Below, one piece after another: positions 16,577 through 24,302 of a DNA stretch of 32,812 nucleotides (position 1 is its first letter; each line of letters starts with the position of its first letter). Location: positions 1-32,812 of the forward strand of contig CACYBR010000150.1 of the NCBI GenBank assembly GCA_902772705.1, written 5' to 3'. The position numbers were made by a program, and so were the translations under genes. The notes below the pieces were generated by a model that made no database searches, had not been told where the DNA came from, and was given only the letters and a program-made list of their open reading frames with translations. The stretch comes from an uncultured Planctomycetota bacterium. Its GTDB lineage: Bacteria > Planctomycetota > Planctomycetia > Pirellulales > Thermoguttaceae.

Positions 16577-18202
16577 ATGAAAAAGCCCGTTACCCGACTT
16601 TTGCAGGGCGCAGGACTTTCCTGCGCTTCTCTTGTCGTTCGCATCGCGTTTGGGCTTTTTCTTACGCCGTATATGCTCTCGGTTCTGGGCGATAAAGCGT
16701 TTGGGGTGTTTGCGCTCTCGTCTCTGTTTGCCGGATGGTGCGGACTGCTTGACTTTGGACTCACAACGACGACCAGCCGTTACATTACCCGATATTACAC
16801 ACGAGACGACTGGGAGGGCGTCAATGAAACGGGTTCGACGGCGATAATGCTCTTTGGCGGGATATCGGCGCTTGTTTTTTTGCTGGCGTGTCTGGCGTTT
16901 GCGGTCGCGAAGTTTCTGGGAGACTCCTTTGACGAGACGGGACTCCTTGCGGCGGCGCTGTTCTTTGCGGGGCTGTCGTTTGCGATCTCGAAGGTTTCCG
17001 ACGGATTCTGCGGCGTGATCAAGGGCGCGTTGCGACAGGAATATACCGGCGCGACGGCGTTTGTAACGCGTGTGGTTATTGGGTTTGTGAACCTTGGCGT
17101 TCTTATGTGCGGAGGACGCGTCATAGCGCTTCTGGTCGCCAACAGCGTCATAACGGCGATTCAGCTTGTCGCGTATATAATCCTCACGCGGCTTGCAGCG
17201 CCGCGATTTCATTTCTCCATAACTTCTTTTCGCAAAAAGCGAGTTCGCACCCTTTTCAGTTACAGCTTCTTCGCTTTTTTGGCGCAGGCGGGCGAAATAG
17301 CCGTTAATCGTAGCGATCTTATCATCATTGCGGCGTTCATGTCGATCGAAGACGTTACGCCTTATAATCTCGTTGTTATAATTCTCACGAGCTATTTCAA
17401 CTCGTTCCTGACAGAGGGCTCGACGTGGGAAACCAACTGGTTTGCGCATCTTGCGGCGAAGGAGAACACAGAGGAAGACGCCGAGACGTCGACGAGAGAG
17501 AAAAGGAGCGTTCAAGAATTGTTCCTGCGCGCTTTGGGACGTTCAGGCGACAATGAAAAACTTTCGTCCGAATTTTACGCGTCGCGTGCGACGATTGATC
17601 GCGCGTCGATCTACGCGTCGATTTTCGGCGCGTTCGGAATTCTCGTTTTTGGCCGCGTCTTCATCGAACGCTGGATTGGCGCGGAATATCTGATAGCGTT
17701 TCCCGCCTTGGCGCTGAGCATAACGGCGCAGGGGCTTTACCGGGGAAGCGCGGAGGTTAATTCTCGCCTTCTTCAGGGAGTCGCACGACATCACGCGTTG
17801 GCGATTGGCGCAATTCTACACGGTATTCTGAACATAATCCTGAGCGTAGTCTTTGTTAAACTGGGACTGGGGCTTTTCGGCGTGGCGATGGGTACGGTAA
17901 TTCCCGGAGTGGCGATTCATTATTTCTGGCTTCCAAACGTTACGTGTCGACTCATAGGCGAACGTAAAAGCGTCTACTGGCGTCGTCAGCTTAAAGCGAC
18001 TGCCGTCGGGTTGCTTGCGACGATTCTTCCGACGTGGATTGTTCTGAGCTGGGGCCGACCTAACTACTTTTCGATCGTTTCCTTAGCGATTTTAACGCTT
18101 GCGCTTTATCTCCCTGTCGTTTACGCGTTGGGTCTGACGAAGGACGAGAGAGCGTGGATTAATCGCGTTGTTTCTAAAAAACTGTTTCGTCATAAGGCGT
18201 GA
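16577..18202 (+). CDS. Polysaccharide/oligosaccharide flippase (Wzx/MATE-like membrane protein)
   Basis: A 541-residue inner-membrane protein with about 12-14 hydrophobic segments. The start MKKPVTRLLQGAGLS followed by LFLTPYMLSVLGDKAFGVFAL is typical of the polysaccharide-biosynthesis (RfbX/Wzx) branch of the MOP superfamily, which moves lipid-linked glycans across the membrane. The start at ATG 16577 has a CGGAG site. A charged loop of roughly 40 residues (about 291-331, rich in Glu, Thr and Arg) interrupts the middle of the protein and is longer than I expect for the family. It lies 37 bases after the di-haem protein gene and ends at a perfect terminator, so the two are probably co-transcribed. 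No glycosyltransferase, ligase or polymerase is adjacent, so its substrate cannot be deduced. Confidence 0.82.
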   Translation: MKKPVTRLLQGAGLSCASLVVRIAFGLFLTPYMLSVLGDKAFGVFALSSLFAGWCGLLDFGLTTTTSRYITRYYTRDDWEGVNETGSTAIMLFGGISALVFLLACLAFAVAKFLGDSFDETGLLAAALFFAGLSFAISKVSDGFCGVIKGALRQEYTGATAFVTRVVIGFVNLGVLMCGGRVIALLVANSVITAIQLVAYIILTRLAAPRFHFSITSFRKKRVRTLFSYSFFAFLAQAGEIAVNRSDLIIIAAFMSIEDVTPYNLVVIILTSYFNSFLTEGSTWETNWFAHLAAKENTEEDAETSTREKRSVQELFLRALGRSGDNEKLSSEFYASRATIDRASIYASIFGAFGILVFGRVFIERWIGAEYLIAFPALALSITAQGLYRGSAEVNSRLLQGVARHHALAIGAILHGILNIILSVVFVKLGLGLFGVAMGTVIPGVAIHYFWLPNVTCRLIGERKSVYWRRQLKATAVGLLATILPTWIVLSWGRPNYFSIVSLAILTLALYLPVVYALGLTKDERAWINRVVSKKLFRHKA

Positions 18203-18220
18203 GATTCAGTCAAGAAGAGA

Positions 18221-18256
18221 AAACGCCACGATCGCGAGGTTTCGATCGTGGCGTTT
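18221..18256. terminator. Bidirectional terminator between flippase and prolyl oligopeptidase
   Basis: Arms 18221-18234 and 18243-18256 pair over 14 bp without mismatch around an 8-base loop. The stem is preceded by A-rich and followed by T-rich sequence. It serves two convergent genes ending at 18202 and 18285. Confidence 0.88.
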
Positions 18257-18284
18257 TTGGTTGTCGCGTCTGGTTGTCCGCGAA

Positions 18285-20444
18285 TTATCTCTTCTGCGTG
18301 TAGTACAGAATGAAGGAGTAGATATCAACCGCCTCGTCGACAATCTTTGTCGTCGGTTTGCCGGCGCCGTGACCCGCCTTGGATTCAACGCGTACAAGAA
18401 TGACGCTCGATGGGTCGGCGAGTTCCTGAAGGGTCGCGCCGAACTTCATGGAATGAGCGGGAACGACGCGGTCGTCGTGGTCCGAGGTCATAATCATCGT
18501 CGGGGGATACTTCACGCCTTTTTTAACGTTATGGAGAGGCGAATATCCGAGGAGGTATTTGAACATCTCTTCGCTTTCTTCGCTCGTGCCGTAATCGGTC
18601 GCCCACGCCCAGCCGATTGTAAACTTGTGATAGCGGAGCATGTCGAGAACGCCGACTTGAGGGACGGCCGCCGCGAAGAGATCGGGTCGTTGCGTGAGCG
18701 CCGCGCCGACGAGCAGACCGCCGTTGGAGCCGCCGTTGATCGCGAGCGTTTCTTTGGACGCATAGCCTTCCTTAATGAGGTATTCCGCCGCAGAGATGAA
18801 GTCGTCAAAGACGTTCTGCTTCTGAAGCTTCGTTCCCGCCTTGTGCCATTCTTCGCCGTATTCGCCGCCGCCGCGAAGAATGGCGACCGCGTAGATTCCG
18901 CCGTGATCAAGATACGGAATACGCGTGGGTTTGAAGGAAGGCGTCATGTTGATGTTGAAGCCTCCGTAACCATAAAGGATCGTCGAATTCGAACCGTCCT
19001 TCTTAACGCCTTTTTTATAGGTGATGAAGATTGGCGCTTTCGTACCGTCTTTGCTTGTATACCACTGACGCTCGGTAACGTAATCTTCCGGGTTGAAGCC
19101 CGCTTTCGGAGCCCACCAGAGCGACGATTCGTTTGTCGTCAGATCATAGCGATAGATCGAGGACGGATAGACAAAGGACGTGAAGGTGTAGAAAAACTCA
19201 GGATCGTCTTTTTTGCCGGAGAGACCGACGACGCCCAAGCCTGGCAGTGCAAGGGCGCCGAGCTTTTCACCCTCGTAGGAATAGAAAACACACTCGTGAG
19301 CGGCGTCTTTGAGGTATTTTGCGACGAGACGATCGCCGATTGCCGCGACGCTTTCGAGAAGAACGTCCGACTCAGGGAGGACGTCTTTCCAGTTTTCGGT
19401 TTCCGGATTGGCGGGATCGACCTTTACGAGACGACGATTTGACGCCTGATAGTCGGTGAGAACGAAGAATTGATCGTCCTTGACGGCGACGACGCCGCTT
19501 TCAGAATCAAACGTCGGATAGAGCGTCTTGTACTCGATATTCGAAAGCTTATCGACGCCATCGAGACGAGAGAAGAGAACGCGAGCGCCGTAGGTCGACT
19601 CGTTCTGGTAGACAAAGAGCCATTTTTCATCGTCGTCGACCGAAGCGGCGCAGTTGCGCGACGGATTGTCGCCGTCGAAGAAAACGAGCGTGTCATTCTC
19701 CTGCGCGTCGCCAATACGGTGATAGTAAATCTTCTGATTTTCATTCTTAGCGGTAAGCTCTTCACCCTTCTTGGGCTCGTCGTAGCGGCTATAGAAGAAG
19801 CCGTCGCCATACCACGCGATATTAGTGAACTTTGCCCAATGGATCGAGTCGGAGAGACGTTCGCCAGACTCGACGTCGACGACAAAAATATCGCGCCAGT
19901 CAGAACCGCTCGTGGAGATCGCGAACGCGGCGTATTTGCCGTCCTTGGAGAATGCGACGTCCGAAAGAGCGACCGTTCCATCCTCGGAAAGAGTGTTCGG
20001 ATCAAGCAGGAGTTTTTCTTCGCCGTCAAGGGACGTTCTGTAATACAGGACCGACTGATTCTGTAGGCCGGAGTTCTTCGAATAGAAGTAACGACCGCCC
20101 CTCTTGCCAGGCGCTCCATGCTTTTCATAGTCGTAACGTTGCGTCATCTCCTTGCGGAGTTCGTCACGGAACGGAATCTGTTCGAGGACGCTCTGGGTAA
20201 GCGCGTTTTCTTCTTCGATCCACTTCTGAATCTCGGGCGTTTTTTCTGTTTCCATCCAGCGATAGGGATCAGCGATCGTCGTGCCGAAGTAATCGTCCTG
20301 CTGATCGCATTTCATCGCCTTGGGGCGTTGCGGTTCCTGCGCCGAGGAGTCGGCGACTAAGATTCCTGCCGTCATGAGAGCAACTCCCAGCGTCGCTGTG
20401 AACCAAAAGTGATTCGAACGAGTCGTAAGATTGTGTCTTTTCAT
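18285..20444 (-). CDS. Prolyl oligopeptidase (S9A family), exported
   Basis: A 719-residue serine peptidase that would cut short peptides after proline, probably in the periplasm because the N-terminus (residues 1-36) is a signal peptide. The family N-terminal signature DPYRWME occurs near residue 60. A seven-bladed beta-propeller fills about residues 90-430, and the alpha/beta-hydrolase domain follows with YGYGGFNI (oxyanion region). The catalytic triad is readable: Ser573 in GGSNGG, Asp657/658 in DHDDRV, and His692 in AGHGAGKPT. The frame stays open to 20900, but that extension runs antisense-like through the kinase gene; the ATG at 20444 opens the signal peptide and has a GGGA-like ribosome site. 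The kinase gene ends 79 bases upstream on the same strand. Confidence 0.93.
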   Translation of the reverse strand: MKRHNLTTRSNHFWFTATLGVALMTAGILVADSSAQEPQRPKAMKCDQQDDYFGTTIADPYRWMETEKTPEIQKWIEEENALTQSVLEQIPFRDELRKEMTQRYDYEKHGAPGKRGGRYFYSKNSGLQNQSVLYYRTSLDGEEKLLLDPNTLSEDGTVALSDVAFSKDGKYAAFAISTSGSDWRDIFVVDVESGERLSDSIHWAKFTNIAWYGDGFFYSRYDEPKKGEELTAKNENQKIYYHRIGDAQENDTLVFFDGDNPSRNCAASVDDDEKWLFVYQNESTYGARVLFSRLDGVDKLSNIEYKTLYPTFDSESGVVAVKDDQFFVLTDYQASNRRLVKVDPANPETENWKDVLPESDVLLESVAAIGDRLVAKYLKDAAHECVFYSYEGEKLGALALPGLGVVGLSGKKDDPEFFYTFTSFVYPSSIYRYDLTTNESSLWWAPKAGFNPEDYVTERQWYTSKDGTKAPIFITYKKGVKKDGSNSTILYGYGGFNINMTPSFKPTRIPYLDHGGIYAVAILRGGGEYGEEWHKAGTKLQKQNVFDDFISAAEYLIKEGYASKETLAINGGSNGGLLVGAALTQRPDLFAAAVPQVGVLDMLRYHKFTIGWAWATDYGTSEESEEMFKYLLGYSPLHNVKKGVKYPPTMIMTSDHDDRVVPAHSMKFGATLQELADPSSVILVRVESKAGHGAGKPTTKIVDEAVDIYSFILYYTQKR

Positions 20445-20523
20445 ATTGTGAACTATCCCTGATTGCGTCCGTTTCCGGACGTGCTGAGATTGAAGGGAAC
20501 GCGTCGAAGGGAAAGACTCCGGA

Positions 20524-21357
20524 TCATGCGAACTTGGCAACGAACGCCGGCAATGCGCTTTCGAAATCGACGCCGTAATTTCGAGGGTGAGGGTTGGCAT
20601 ACGTTTTGCGTATCGAATCGACGGTGAGATCCGCTGCGATTTGGAACGCTTCTGGAATAGAACGTTCTCGAGCAATCGCGGCGACCGCCGCGCTGGCAAA
20701 AATGTCGCCGGTTCCGTGATAGCGTCCCGGGTATTTTTCATGGAAGTACGAAAAATACTCGTCGGAACGCTTGTCATAGCCCACGATTCCGAGATTGCCG
20801 AGACCATAATCGATTCCTTTGAGCACGGCGATTGTCGGTCCAAGCGCGCATAATCCGCGAAGGACGTCGCGAATGTAGGATTCGTCGTAGTTGGCTTCAA
20901 CGTAAGGTATGTGAAGCATCGCGGACGCTTCCGTCATGTTGGGCGTAACGACGTCGGCCTTGGCGCAGAAGAGCGCCATGCGATCGACAAACGCTTGATC
21001 GAAACGCGCGTAGAGTTCGCCTGCGTCGCCGAGAACTGGATCGACAAAAATGAAATTGTCTGGCGTCTTGAACGCGTCTATCAGATCTTCGATGAGTTCC
21101 ATTTGGCGATAAGAGCCAAGATAACCCGTATAGATTGCGTCAAACGTGACGCCTTCTTTTTGCCATACTTCGGAAATTGGCGCGATTTGGTCCGTAAGAT
21201 CGGCAAATGTGAAATGCTTGAATCTGGTGTGGGTTGACAATACGGCAGTCGGCAGAACGCATGCTTCGACCTGAGCCGCCGAGACGATTGGCAACGCTAC
21301 TGTTAGAGAACATTTCCCAACTCCCGAGACGTCCTGAATAGTTAAGATTCGTTTCAT
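20524..21357 (-). CDS. Pyridoxal/pyridoxamine kinase (ribokinase-like superfamily)
   Basis: A 277-residue cytoplasmic enzyme that would phosphorylate pyridoxal or pyridoxamine with ATP to salvage vitamin B6. The N-terminus ILTIQDVSGVGKCSL is characteristic of PdxY/PdxK proteins. Further family motifs are VDPVLGDAG (105-113), TPNMTEA (138-144) and the anion hole GTGD (215-218) with Asp218 as catalytic base. The start at 21357 follows a CAGGAAAG ribosome site. Length fits PdxY-type kinases. It precedes the prolyl oligopeptidase by 79 bases, so the two may share a transcript, though no functional link is obvious. ThiD-like hydroxymethylpyrimidine kinase is the main alternative and is disfavoured by the N-terminal motif. 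Confidence 0.88.
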   Translation of the reverse strand: MKRILTIQDVSGVGKCSLTVALPIVSAAQVEACVLPTAVLSTHTRFKHFTFADLTDQIAPISEVWQKEGVTFDAIYTGYLGSYRQMELIEDLIDAFKTPDNFIFVDPVLGDAGELYARFDQAFVDRMALFCAKADVVTPNMTEASAMLHIPYVEANYDESYIRDVLRGLCALGPTIAVLKGIDYGLGNLGIVGYDKRSDEYFSYFHEKYPGRYHGTGDIFASAAVAAIARERSIPEAFQIAADLTVDSIRKTYANPHPRNYGVDFESALPAFVAKFA

Positions 21358-21457
21358 GACTTTCCTGAATATCCTTCAGAATCGATTTCCGATCCGCCGA
21401 AGAAGGTTCGTTTCGTGCTTCTATGCTTAATATTTCTTACGCACAAGACTCACGTTC

Positions 21458-21463
21458 ATTATA
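21458..21463 (-). promoter_or_regulatory. -10 box candidate for the kinase gene
   Basis: On the minus strand a consensus TATAAT reads from 21463 to 21458, about 100 bases upstream of the kinase start. The -35 region is poor (CTGTCT at 17 bases), so the promoter may need an activator or be weak. Confidence 0.4.
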
Positions 21464-21576
21464 ACAGAACCGCCTGATTTAGACAGTCCCCGCAAGCCCT
21501 GACGCGTTGATATGAACGGTTCTATTGTCGATCCCTGGGCGGAAGCTCGCTAAAGAGTGGACGGAGCTTGCGACCG

Positions 21577-21605
21577 TTGACGAAAGCGCGTACGACCGGT
21601 ATACT
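21577..21605 (+). promoter_or_regulatory. Sigma70-type promoter of the cbiMQO operon
   Basis: TTGACG (21577-21582) and TATACT (21600-21605) are separated by exactly 17 bases. The -10 box overlaps a small inverted repeat (ACCGG...CCGGT, 21595-21614), which could be an operator. Confidence 0.65.
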
Positions 21606-21686
21606 TATGCCGGTATTTCACTGTAAAGGAAGCTTTGTTACCCCCAGTAACGTTCACCCCGTTGTCATTTGTTGGAGTCGAACTGA

Positions 21687-22754
21687 ATGCATATTCCGGA
21701 CAATTACCTTAGCGCTTCGACCTGCGTGGTTCTTACCGTCGCAACCATGCCCGTCTGGATAAGTTCGATTAGAAAGGTTACGCGTGATTTTCCAAGGGAG
21801 CGCTTTTCTGCTCTTGGAGTCGCGGCGGCGTTATCCTTTCTGGCGATGATGTTCAACGTGCCGCTTCCCGGCGGGACGACGGGGCACGCCGTGGGCGGCG
21901 CGCTGCTTGCGATTTTGCTCGGACCGGAGGCGGCGTGTCTTGCGCTAACGATAGCGCTGGCGATTCAAGCGCTTCTTTTTGGCGACGGAGGCGTTCTTGC
22001 GTTTGGCGCCAACTGTTTCAATATGGCGTTCATACTTCCTTTCGGAGGGTACTGCGTCTACGCGGCGATTCGTAAGTTTTTCAAAGTGAAGACGGGCTCT
22101 GTTGGCGATTTGCTGGCAGTTGGGTTCGCGTCTTATTTTGGTATCAATCTTGCGGCGCTGGCAGCAGGCGTCGAATTTGGCGTCCAACCGCTTCTTTTCC
22201 ACACGCCTGAGGGGCAAGCTCTTTACTGTCCGTATCCTCTTGCCGTCTCTGTTCCTGCGATGGCGATAGGTCACCTGACGATCTTTGGCCTCGCGGAAAT
22301 CGTTTTTTCCGTCTTTGTTTACACGTTCGTACACAAAACGGCGCCTGGATTTGCGACAAACTCTTCGTTTTTTTCGCAAACAGTCGCCGAAGCGGCAGAG
22401 GCGGACGTGTCGCCGAAGACGGGCGTTCTCCCGAAGTTTGGTCCGGTCTATCTCCTGTTGGTTCTTCTTGTGATACTGACTCCTCTGGGACTCCTTGCCG
22501 AAGGGACCGCATGGGGAGAGTGGGGCGTCGACGAGATCGCGTCTGTAACGACCTCAGGCGAGGAACTTGGCTACACGCCCCAAGGCATGACCAACGGCTT
22601 TGAGTGGTCTGCGTTCATTCCTGATTATTCCACGCCGGGCGTTCCAGAATGGCTTGGATATATCCTTTCAGCGATAGCAGGCGTCGCGCTTTGCGTCGTT
22701 CTTTTTAAGCTCGCGACACTTCTCACGCACGGCGATCCATTGGCGAAAGAATGA
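21687..22754 (+). CDS. cbiM: Nickel/cobalt ECF transporter S component CbiM/NikM with fused PDGLE-like C-terminus
   Basis: A 355-residue membrane protein that would capture Ni2+ or Co2+. It starts MHIPDN, the N-terminal metal-binding sequence of the family, and has His67 in GGTTGHAVGG, matching the ligand at residue 67 of characterised NikM. About seven hydrophobic segments fill residues 10-215. After a charged linker (about 215-245), a transmembrane segment, a loop and a final helix (about 246-350) resemble the PDGLE/CbiN-type auxiliary subunit. The protein is thus an M-N type fusion, and no separate cbiN is present. The stop overlaps the cbiQ start (ATGA). Nickel and cobalt cannot be told apart with confidence from sequence alone; the symbol follows the commoner annotation. 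Confidence 0.88.
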   Translation: MHIPDNYLSASTCVVLTVATMPVWISSIRKVTRDFPRERFSALGVAAALSFLAMMFNVPLPGGTTGHAVGGALLAILLGPEAACLALTIALAIQALLFGDGGVLAFGANCFNMAFILPFGGYCVYAAIRKFFKVKTGSVGDLLAVGFASYFGINLAALAAGVEFGVQPLLFHTPEGQALYCPYPLAVSVPAMAIGHLTIFGLAEIVFSVFVYTFVHKTAPGFATNSSFFSQTVAEAAEADVSPKTGVLPKFGPVYLLLVLLVILTPLGLLAEGTAWGEWGVDEIASVTTSGEELGYTPQGMTNGFEWSAFIPDYSTPGVPEWLGYILSAIAGVALCVVLFKLATLLTHGDPLAKE

Positions 22755-23569
22755 GCGAGCGTAGCGTTCCTGACTGGCTTTTGAAGGAAGATAAGTTTGA
22801 TCCCCCCAAGGACGGGGGCGCTTTCCTTCGAAAAAGCGCGTTGGCGCTTGCGAGCGTGATTCGTAGCGTACGGCGCGTCCCGGAACGACCCAGAGGACCG
22901 TCCTTCTCGCCGCCGATGCGTCTCGCGCTCGCGGTTCTGACGATTCTGCTTGTTTCCGCGTCGCGCAATTTTATGTTTGTCGAAACGATTGGCGTCGCGC
23001 TCCTCGTTCTGCTGGCGACGTTTGACGCACGCAAGCTTGCGCGAACCCTTGCGTTGCCTTTAGAGGCGTATCTTACCGCGCTCGCGATTCTTGCGCCGGC
23101 TCTTCTTTGGGGGCAGACGCGCGCCTTTGTCGTCGTGTCGACCAAAACGCTCGTGACAACGCTCGTCCTGTCGCTTCTGATTCAGTCGATGAACTGGAAC
23201 CGCTTCACATGCGCGTTCAAAACGTTTGGCGCGCCCGATTCGCTCGTCTTTATTTTCGATCTGACGCTCAAGTATGTCGTTGTATTCAGCGAGATTTGTC
23301 TTGAGACGATCGACGCCGTTTTATTGCGTTCGGCGGGACGCAACAGAAGGCGAGCGCGAACCCTTGGCGGCGTTGTTGGAACGATCTTTCTTCGCGCTCA
23401 GGACGCGGCGCAGGAACAGTTTGACGCAATGACGTGCAGGTGTTTCTCGGGCGTTTATCGTCGATATCGCGCGCCTTTCCGGCGCTCGGATATTGTCGGC
23501 GTTTCCATTTTGATCGCGATTCTCGCGATTTTTGCTTATTTTGAGTATGCACGACTATGTTTGACTTGA
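22751..23569 (+). CDS. cbiQ: ECF transporter T component CbiQ
   Basis: A 272-residue membrane coupling protein of the Ni/Co importer. It has four or more hydrophobic segments between residues 55 and 150 and one at the extreme C-terminus. The cytoplasmic coupling region contains LLRSAGRNRRRA and MTCRCFSG, which correspond to the two EcfT coupling helices; the second is usually an ARG/RGF-like motif and here reads RCF, a modest deviation. The ATG overlaps the cbiM stop by four bases and the end overlaps cbiO by 13 bases, so translation is coupled. A soluble N-terminal stretch of about 50 residues, rich in charged residues and proline, is somewhat long. Confidence 0.87.
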   Translation: MSERSVPDWLLKEDKFDPPKDGGAFLRKSALALASVIRSVRRVPERPRGPSFSPPMRLALAVLTILLVSASRNFMFVETIGVALLVLLATFDARKLARTLALPLEAYLTALAILAPALLWGQTRAFVVVSTKTLVTTLVLSLLIQSMNWNRFTCAFKTFGAPDSLVFIFDLTLKYVVVFSEICLETIDAVLLRSAGRNRRRARTLGGVVGTIFLRAQDAAQEQFDAMTCRCFSGVYRRYRAPFRRSDIVGVSILIAILAIFAYFEYARLCLT

Positions 23570-24216
23570 AGAACGTATCCTATTTCTACGAGGGAAAAGT
23601 CAAAGCGCTTGACGACGTGACGCTTCACATAGATCGCGGCCAGTCGGTCGCGATTGTCGGCGCCAACGGTTGCGGTAAGACGACGCTTCTGCGTTTGCTC
23701 AATGGGCTTATTTTCCCGTCAAGCGGAACGTATACGTTTGACGGCGACCTCGTGACGCGAGAAACGCCAGCCAACACGAAGTTTGCCAAGACGTTTCATC
23801 GCCGAGTCGGTTTCGTTTTTCAGAACGCGGACGCGCAGCTCTTTTGCGGGAGCGTTGAGGACGAGATAGCGTTTGGTCCGCGTCAGCTTAATATTGACGA
23901 GTCAGAGATTCGTCGTCGAGTCGACGACTGTCTCGAATTGCTTGATATCGTTCATTTGCGCCAACGCGCCCCATACGCGCTGTCGGGCGGCGAGAAACGT
24001 CGCGTCGCTTTTGCGTGCGTTCTGGCGCTCAATCCGGACGCGCTGGTCGCGGACGAACCTCTTGCCAGTCTGGACGCGGCGGGAAAGAAGTTGGTCGTCG
24101 ATCTTTTCAAGGCGCTCCATGGCGCGGGTAAGACGATCGTTTTCGCCTCGCATAGCGAGGAGCTCATCGCCGAGGTCGCGGACCTGCGTTTTAGCGTCGA
24201 GGCGTCCGCCCAGTAG
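23557..24216 (+). CDS. cbiO: ECF transporter ATPase CbiO
   Basis: A 219-residue ABC ATPase that powers metal uptake as a dimer with CbiQ. Walker A is GANGCGKT (35-42), the Q-loop Gln89, the signature LSGGE (142-146), Walker B ends in DEP (166-168), the D-loop SLD follows, and the switch His is His199. All ATPase motifs are intact. At 219 residues it is shorter than many CbiO proteins (about 270) because the C-terminal extension is missing. It is the last gene of the cbiMQO operon. A 12-base palindrome (AAAACCGGTTTT, 24232-24243) and the shared hairpin at 24254-24289 follow. Confidence 0.93.
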   Translation: MFDLKNVSYFYEGKVKALDDVTLHIDRGQSVAIVGANGCGKTTLLRLLNGLIFPSSGTYTFDGDLVTRETPANTKFAKTFHRRVGFVFQNADAQLFCGSVEDEIAFGPRQLNIDESEIRRRVDDCLELLDIVHLRQRAPYALSGGEKRRVAFACVLALNPDALVADEPLASLDAAGKKLVVDLFKALHGAGKTIVFASHSEELIAEVADLRFSVEASAQ

Positions 24217-24253
24217 AAGCGTTTTTATCAGAAAACCGGTTTTAAGAAAAACA

Positions 24254-24289
24254 AACGCGTGAACGTCTTGCCGTCGACGTCCACGCGTT
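24254..24289. terminator. Shared terminator between cbiO and metallophosphoesterase
   Basis: Arms 24254-24267 and 24276-24289 pair over 14 positions with one weak position that is a G-U pair on the minus-strand RNA. The minus strand continues into TTGTTTTTC. It therefore suits the minus-strand gene ending at 24303 best and may also stop cbiO transcripts. Confidence 0.78.
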
Positions 24290-24302
24290 GTCTTTTAAGA
24301 CG

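Larger units (their letters stand above)
21358..21686. other. Divergent intergenic region between kinase and cbiM
   Basis: This 329-base gap separates two divergent transcription units. It holds the kinase -10 candidate and the cbiM promoter (separate entries). I looked for the conserved cobalamin riboswitch boxes and for a czcD/NiCo-type RNA and could not recognise either. Only about 75 bases remain between the predicted cbiM transcription start and its ATG, too few for a full cobalamin riboswitch. Confidence 0.6.

Noticed and set aside
16415..17515. 366-codon frame on the minus strand
   Set aside because: It is antisense to the flippase and the end of the di-haem gene. The product is an Arg/Lys-rich composition typical of shadow frames.
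18168..19442. 424-codon frame on the plus strand
   Set aside because: It is antisense to the prolyl oligopeptidase, whose catalytic triad and signal peptide are intact. The product is Arg/Val-rich and shows no domain.
20445..20900. N-terminal extension of the prolyl oligopeptidase
   Set aside because: The extension overlaps the kinase gene in another frame, and a proper signal peptide begins at the ATG at 20444.
21606..21686. Cobalamin riboswitch before cbiM
   Set aside because: The leader after the predicted transcription start is too short, and no conserved B12-box sequence was recognised. A covariance search would settle it.
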